From positions 1 to 64,000 of the forward strand of contig NZ_JADOVG010000012.1 in the NCBI RefSeq assembly GCF_015752205.1: DNA of 64,000 bases, written 5' to 3'. The notes beneath the pieces are model-generated. The model did not search any database. It had not been told where the DNA came from and was given only the letters and a program-made list of their open reading frames with translations. Below are positions 59,983-64,000 of the stretch, in pieces (the stretch's first letter is position 1; each line of letters begins with the position of its first letter). This stretch comes from Polaromonas sp. CG_9.7. GTDB lineage: Bacteria > Pseudomonadota > Gammaproteobacteria > Burkholderiales > Burkholderiaceae_C. A program made the translations under genes and the position numbers.

Positions 59983-61710
59983 TCAGTGGCCCGAAGCACC
60001 CGCAGCGCCAATGCCGGTTTCAGACCGCACCTGCTGCGCCAGGAAGCCAGCCCGGTCGATCTGGGCTTGCTTGCTGTTGTCCAGAATGGAGAACAACCAG
60101 ATACCCAGAAAGCCCAGGGTCATGGAGAACAAGGCCGGCGAGGCATAAGGGAACAGCGCCGAGCCCTTCGGGTTGCCCAATGTGGCTTCCCAGACAGAAG
60201 GCGACACCACCGTCAACGCCACCGACGAGATCAGGCCCAGGAAGCCGCCAATCACCGCGCCGCGGGTCGTGCAGTCTTTCCACAGCACCGACATGAACAG
60301 CACCGGGAAGTTGGCCGAAGCCGCAATGGCAAAGGCCAGTGACACCATGAACGCGATGTTCTGCTTTTCAAAGGCAATGCCCAGGACGACTGCAATCACG
60401 CCCAGCACCAGGGTGGTGATTTTCGAGATGCGCAACTCTGACGCGCTGTCGGCCTTGCCCTTCTTGATGACCGTGGCATACAGGTCATGCGAAACAGCCG
60501 AGGCACCCGACAGGGTCAGGCCGGCCACCACGGCAACGATAGTGGCAAACGCCACCGCCGAGATGAATCCCAGGAACACGTTGCCGCCCACGGCATTGGC
60601 AAGGTGAATGGCTGCCATGTTGTTGCCGCCAAGCAGCGCGCCCTTGGCGTCCAGGAAGGACGGATTGGTCAGCACGAAGCTGATGGCGCCAAAACCAATG
60701 ATGAAGGTCAGCAGATAGAAGTAGCCGATCCAGCCTGTCGCCCACATCACCGACTTGCGCGCTTCCTTGGCGCTGGGCACGGTGAAGAAGCGCATCAGGA
60801 TGTGCGGCAGGCCGGCGGTACCAAACATCAGCGCCATGCCGAAGGAAATGGCCGAAATCGGGTCTTTCACGAAGTTGCCCGGGCCCATGATGGACTGGCC
60901 CAGCTTGGCGGCTTCTTCAGCCGTCTTGCCGGTGCTCGAAGCCAGGTCGGCCTTGATCTTCACCGCCTGGGCAAACATGGCTTCAGGGCTGAAGCCGAAA
61001 TTCCAGAGCACCATGAGCGCCATGAAACTTGCGCCGCCAAGCAGCAGACAAGCCTTGATGATCTGCACCCAGGTGGTGGCCGTCATGCCGCCAAACAGCA
61101 CGTAAATCATCATCAAGCTACCAACGATGACCACCGCGATCCAGTATTCCAGACCGAACAGCAGTTTGATCAGCTGGCCCGCGCCCACCATCTGGGCGAT
61201 CAGGTAGAACGCCACCACGACCAGCGTGCCTGATGCCGCAAAAATGCGGACCGGCGCCTGCTTGAAGCGGAATGCGGCCACGTCGGCAAAGGTGAACTTG
61301 CCCAGGTTGCGCAGCCGCTCGGCCATCAGGAAGGTGATGACCGGCCAGCCGACCAGAAAGCCGATGGAGAAAATCAGGCCGTCAAAGCCGCTGGCCATCA
61401 CGGCGGCGGAAATACCCAGGAAGGAAGCGGCCGACATGTAGTCGCCGGCAATCGCCAGGCCATTTTGAAAGCCGGTGATGCCGCCGCCGCCGGTGTAGAA
61501 GTCAGCAGCCGATTTGGTCTTGGACGCGGCCCATTTGGTGATGAACAGGGTCAGCACCACGAAGCCGCCGAACATGCCGATGGCCGTCCAGTTGGTGGCC
61601 TGCTTTTCAGCCTGGCCCAGGTCTGCGCCGGCGGACCAGGCCGCAGCCGACACGCCAAACAAGGCCAGCAGCGTCAAAAGACGCCGCATGTTGTCAGATT
61701 TGAAATTCAT
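59983..61710 (-). CDS. actP: Cation/acetate symporter ActP
   Basis: Sodium:solute symporter of 575 residues with an N-terminal signal-like helix ([20 protein letters not shown]) and about 13 further helices. ActP-type motifs: [51 protein letters not shown], and [24 protein letters not shown]. It takes up acetate and other short carboxylates. Its ATG overlaps the stop of the DUF485 gene, the usual small partner. A strong terminator follows. Confidence 0.94.
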   Translation of the reverse strand: MNFKSDNMRRLLTLLALFGVSAAAWSAGADLGQAEKQATNWTAIGMFGGFVVLTLFITKWAASKTKSAADFYTGGGGITGFQNGLAIAGDYMSAASFLGISAAVMASGFDGLIFSIGFLVGWPVITFLMAERLRNLGKFTFADVAAFRFKQAPVRIFAASGTLVVVAFYLIAQMVGAGQLIKLLFGLEYWIAVVIVGSLMMIYVLFGGMTATTWVQIIKACLLLGGASFMALMVLWNFGFSPEAMFAQAVKIKADLASSTGKTAEEAAKLGQSIMGPGNFVKDPISAISFGMALMFGTAGLPHILMRFFTVPSAKEARKSVMWATGWIGYFYLLTFIIGFGAISFVLTNPSFLDAKGALLGGNNMAAIHLANAVGGNVFLGFISAVAFATIVAVVAGLTLSGASAVSHDLYATVIKKGKADSASELRISKITTLVLGVIAVVLGIAFEKQNIAFMVSLAFAIAASANFPVLFMSVLWKDCTTRGAVIGGFLGLISSVALTVVSPSVWEATLGNPKGSALFPYASPALFSMTLGFLGIWLFSILDNSKQAQIDRAGFLAQQVRSETGIGAAGASGH

Positions 61711-62015
61711 TTGAGCACCGCCTTGGTAACTTCTGCCGTCAGGTCGTCAAATTCCTTGTTGGCGCGCTTGACGTAAATGGCCGTGATCAGAATCGTAAAA
61801 ATAATCACGCCAAAGCCGATGGGAATGCCGACGGTCATGACACCCTCGCCCAAGCGCTGGGAAAGAAAAGGCTTGTTGAAAGCCACCAGCAGAATGAAGC
61901 CGTAGTACACGACCATCATGGCCAGCGTGAGCCACCAGCCATAGCTGGTGCGCTTGGCCTTCAGCTCCTGGTATTTTGGATTTTTTACAATCCGTTGGAC
62001 CAAATCATCATCCAT
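61707..62015 (-). CDS. DUF485 small membrane protein (YjcH-like)
   Basis: Protein of 102 residues with two membrane helices ([19 protein letters not shown] and [21 protein letters not shown]) and the family start [22 protein letters not shown]. It is the conserved partner of ActP, as YjcH is in E. coli. The ATG at 62015 has GAGGAGA about seven bases upstream. The 200-bp upstream spacer contains a short palindrome (GTTGCGCGCAAC, 62107-62118) that could be a regulator site, but nothing more certain. Confidence 0.93.
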   Translation of the reverse strand: MDDDLVQRIVKNPKYQELKAKRTSYGWWLTLAMMVVYYGFILLVAFNKPFLSQRLGEGVMTVGIPIGFGVIIFTILITAIYVKRANKEFDDLTAEVTKAVLK

Positions 62016-62217
62016 ATCGCTATCTCCTCTAAATAAATTTGTTAGGAGGAGATTAAGGAGGAGGACTTACCGCCTACTTACTCAGCGACTAGGCGTTTAC
62101 CCTGTAGTTGCGCGCAACGCAGACAGGGAAAAAACCGGTAGTTTTCCGGCGCATTTTCAATAGAAAACCGCTCATCTTTTGCCATGAACAAGACCGGCAT
62201 GATCAAACGCTGTCCGA

Positions 62218-63138
62218 TCAATAGCCGCGCGCTGGATCGACGATGCCGGACACGGGTTGGCCACCTTGCAGCGCGGCGATCTTGCCAGCAATCTGGGCAA
62301 TGCTTTCGTCGCGCAGCGTACGCGCCGACGTATGCGGTGTGACAGTAATTTTGGAATGCTGCCAGAACGGATGCGCCGCCGGCAGCGGCTCGGTGCGAAA
62401 CACATCAAGCGTGGCGCCGGCCAGGTGGCCGCTGTCAAGCAGCGCAATCAGATCGTCGTCCACGAGATGGCTGCCACGCGCCACGTTGATGACATAGCCG
62501 CCCGGCTGCAACCGGGCCAGTGTGTCGTGACGCATGATGTTGTCGGTGTCCGGCGTCAGGGGCAGCAGGCACACCAGAATGCGGCTGGCCGCCAGGAAAT
62601 CATTGAGGCCCGATTCGCCTGAAAAGCATTGCACGCCGGGAATGGTCCTCGCGCTCCGGCTCCAGCCCTGAACCGGAAATTCAAATTGCGCCAGTGCCCG
62701 GCTGACGCGCTCGCCCAAGATACCCAGGCCCATCACGCCGACCGGAAAATCCTGGCGCATCCGGGGTTTGCGGTAAGTCCATTTGCCTTCTGCAGCATCC
62801 GCCTCGTAGCCACCCAACTCCCTGAAATGCCGGATCACCGCATGGCAGACGTATTCGGCCATCTGTACCGACATGCCGGCGTCGTCCAGGCGCACCACCG
62901 GAACGCCTGGCGGCAGGCGCAGCGCCATCAGCGCATCGACTCCGGCGCCGATGTTGAAAATGCCCTTGAGCTGCGTTTGCTCGTCGATGAACTGCTGCGG
63001 CGGCGTCCAGACCACGGCATAGTCGGCAAGCGGCGCACCTGCTGACCAGGTTTCAACCTCGGCGCCCGGAAAGGCGTCGCGCAGGCCTTCCAGCCAGGGC
63101 TGGGCTTTGGTGCCGGTACAGCAAAAACTAATGCGCAT
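62218..63138 (-). CDS. ghrA: Glyoxylate/hydroxypyruvate reductase A
   Basis: D-2-hydroxyacid dehydrogenase of 306 residues. The NAD(P) loop is VGVMGLGILGERVSRAL near 125-140. The catalytic arginine is in NVARGSHLVDDDL, the glutamate in LDVFRTEPLP and the histidine in VTPHTSA. The N-terminus (MRISFCCTGTKAQPWLEGL) and length match the GhrA branch, which reduces glyoxylate and hydroxypyruvate in the cytosol. It lies between actP and the carboxylase gene. Confidence 0.9.
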   Translation of the reverse strand: MRISFCCTGTKAQPWLEGLRDAFPGAEVETWSAGAPLADYAVVWTPPQQFIDEQTQLKGIFNIGAGVDALMALRLPPGVPVVRLDDAGMSVQMAEYVCHAVIRHFRELGGYEADAAEGKWTYRKPRMRQDFPVGVMGLGILGERVSRALAQFEFPVQGWSRSARTIPGVQCFSGESGLNDFLAASRILVCLLPLTPDTDNIMRHDTLARLQPGGYVINVARGSHLVDDDLIALLDSGHLAGATLDVFRTEPLPAAHPFWQHSKITVTPHTSARTLRDESIAQIAGKIAALQGGQPVSGIVDPARGY

Positions 63139-63156
63139 TCAAAATTTCCTTTAATT

Positions 63157-64000
63157 TCAGACCGTTATTTTGAGCAGTTCCGACCCCTCGGTGACCTGGT
63201 CCCCGGGGGCGTACATCAATTCATCGACCACGCCGTCGGCGGGAGCGGCAATCGTGTGCTCCATTTTCATCGCTTCCATCACCGCCAGCGGCTGACCTTT
63301 GGTGACTTTGTCGCCAGCCTTGACGGAAAACGACAGGATTTTTCCGGGCATGGGCGCGGTCAGGCGTCCGCCTTCGGTGTGGCTTTCGCCGGCATGCGCC
63401 AGCAAGTCAATCGCGGTGATCTGGGTCGCGCCGCGCGCGGTGAAGACATGGCCCACCTCGCCCTGGCTGTACACCGTTGCGGTCAGTCGCTGGCCGGCGA
63501 ACTGGATGTCAATGCCCTGTGCGCTTTTGGCAAACACCAGTGGTCCCGACACGCCGCCCACCGCCAGTTGCAAGGCGCCGTCATGGCCATAGGTCAAGGT
63601 GGCGTTGGCCGGCTCGCCCTTGAAATCAAATTCAAAGGGCCGCTGCGCGACGCCATGCGTTTGCCAGCCGTCGCGGCGGCTGAACGGGTCGCGGCCCTCG
63701 CTGGCTTGTTCGTCCAGCAGCGTCCGGGCAATCGCGCTGGCCGCCGCCATCGGCAGGCCGACCGGCTCCTGCTTGAACAGCACGGCTTCTTCGCGCGGGA
63801 TCAGCGCCGTGTCGAGATTCGCCTGCGCAAACGACGGGCTGCGCACCACATAGCGCAGGAACTGCACATTGGTGCTCAAGCCCACGATGCGGGTCTGCGA
63901 CAGCGCCTCGCCCATGCGAGCCAGCGCCTCTTCGCGTGTCTGGCCGTGCACGATCAGCTTGGCGACCATCGAGTCGTAGAACGGTGAAATCGTGTCACCC
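63157..64000 (-). CDS. Biotin-dependent acyl-CoA carboxylase alpha subunit, 3' part (right edge)
   Basis: The last 280 residues of a biotin carboxylase/carrier subunit; the 5' part lies beyond the window. The visible N-terminal end (GDTISPFYDSMVAKLIVHGQTREEAL) is the end of the biotin carboxylase C-terminal domain. A BT-type linker domain follows, then a biotinyl carrier domain with the biotinylated lysine in EAMKMEH and TAPMPGKILSFSV. With the HMG-CoA lyase nearby, 3-methylcrotonyl-CoA carboxylase of leucine breakdown is likely. A propionyl- or acetyl-CoA enzyme cannot be excluded. Confidence 0.92.
   Translation of the reverse strand, partial: GDTISPFYDSMVAKLIVHGQTREEALARMGEALSQTRIVGLSTNVQFLRYVVRSPSFAQANLDTALIPREEAVLFKQEPVGLPMAAASAIARTLLDEQASEGRDPFSRRDGWQTHGVAQRPFEFDFKGEPANATLTYGHDGALQLAVGGVSGPLVFAKSAQGIDIQFAGQRLTATVYSQGEVGHVFTARGATQITAIDLLAHAGESHTEGGRLTAPMPGKILSFSVKAGDKVTKGQPLAVMEAMKMEHTIAAPADGVVDELMYAPGDQVTEGSELLKITV

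Overview
The window looks like chromosomal DNA of a betaproteobacterium of the Comamonadaceae, most like Polaromonas or Rhodoferax. Reasons: high G+C; the local orders anmK-erpA-rpsI-rplM and phoH-ybeY; dtd next to tyrS; a cyanide-insensitive-type cydAB; a Bug-type tripartite tricarboxylate receptor; and two families of short dispersed repeats of a kind common in that family. No rRNA, tRNA or CRISPR array was seen.

Layout. 0-0.13 kb: the 5' end of an IS4/Tn5-type transposase that leaves the left edge. 0.17-10.3 kb: chemoreceptor, MidA-like methyltransferase, a folate/pterin pair (SDR + folB), ttcA, a histidine phosphatase, a D-threonine-aldolase-like enzyme and a run of small exported or lipid-anchored proteins of unknown role. 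10.3-16.4 kb: repeat-rich spacer, then ruvB and ruvA split by a VapC/Phd-type toxin-antitoxin pair, phoH-ybeY, and tyrS-dtd. 16.5-21.9 kb: M23 peptidase, anmK, erpA, rpsI-rplM, rlmJ. 22-30.7 kb: cydAB with a GbsR/MarR-type regulator, rlpA, metF, tlyA, and ahcY behind an S-adenosylhomocysteine riboswitch, facing a HAD hydrolase. 30.7-42.7 kb: Bug receptor, a giant 2,019-residue double UvrA, a branched-chain-type binding protein, an MHS-family transporter and a kappa-GST-like isomerase.

42.9-50 kb: an acetate-switch-like signalling locus of two small membrane proteins, a sodium/solute-symporter histidine kinase, a stand-alone receiver, and a membrane protein in which a degenerate histidine kinase is fused to a DEDDh exonuclease. 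Next to it lies a decayed symporter gene. 50-56.2 kb looks like accessory DNA: small membrane protein, IS630-type transposase relic, perfect 44-bp palindrome, second MHS transporter, a Ser/Thr kinase-UspA fusion with a metallophosphoesterase, and a deacetylase relic. 56.3-64 kb: YbaK-DUF1289 fusion, HMG-CoA lyase, DUF294/CBS nucleotidyltransferase, actP with a DUF485 partner, a GhrA-type reductase, and the 3' part of a biotin-dependent acyl-CoA carboxylase.

How the genes work together. HMG-CoA lyase and the carboxylase fit leucine/acyl-CoA degradation. ActP, DUF485, DUF294, the symporter kinase and the exonuclease fusion fit control of acetate uptake. metF and ahcY belong to the methyl cycle. 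The most unusual features are the pseudokinase-exonuclease fusion, the toxin-antitoxin pair inside ruvAB, the double UvrA, and short genomic repeats that have been absorbed in frame into CydA, RlmJ and UvrA.
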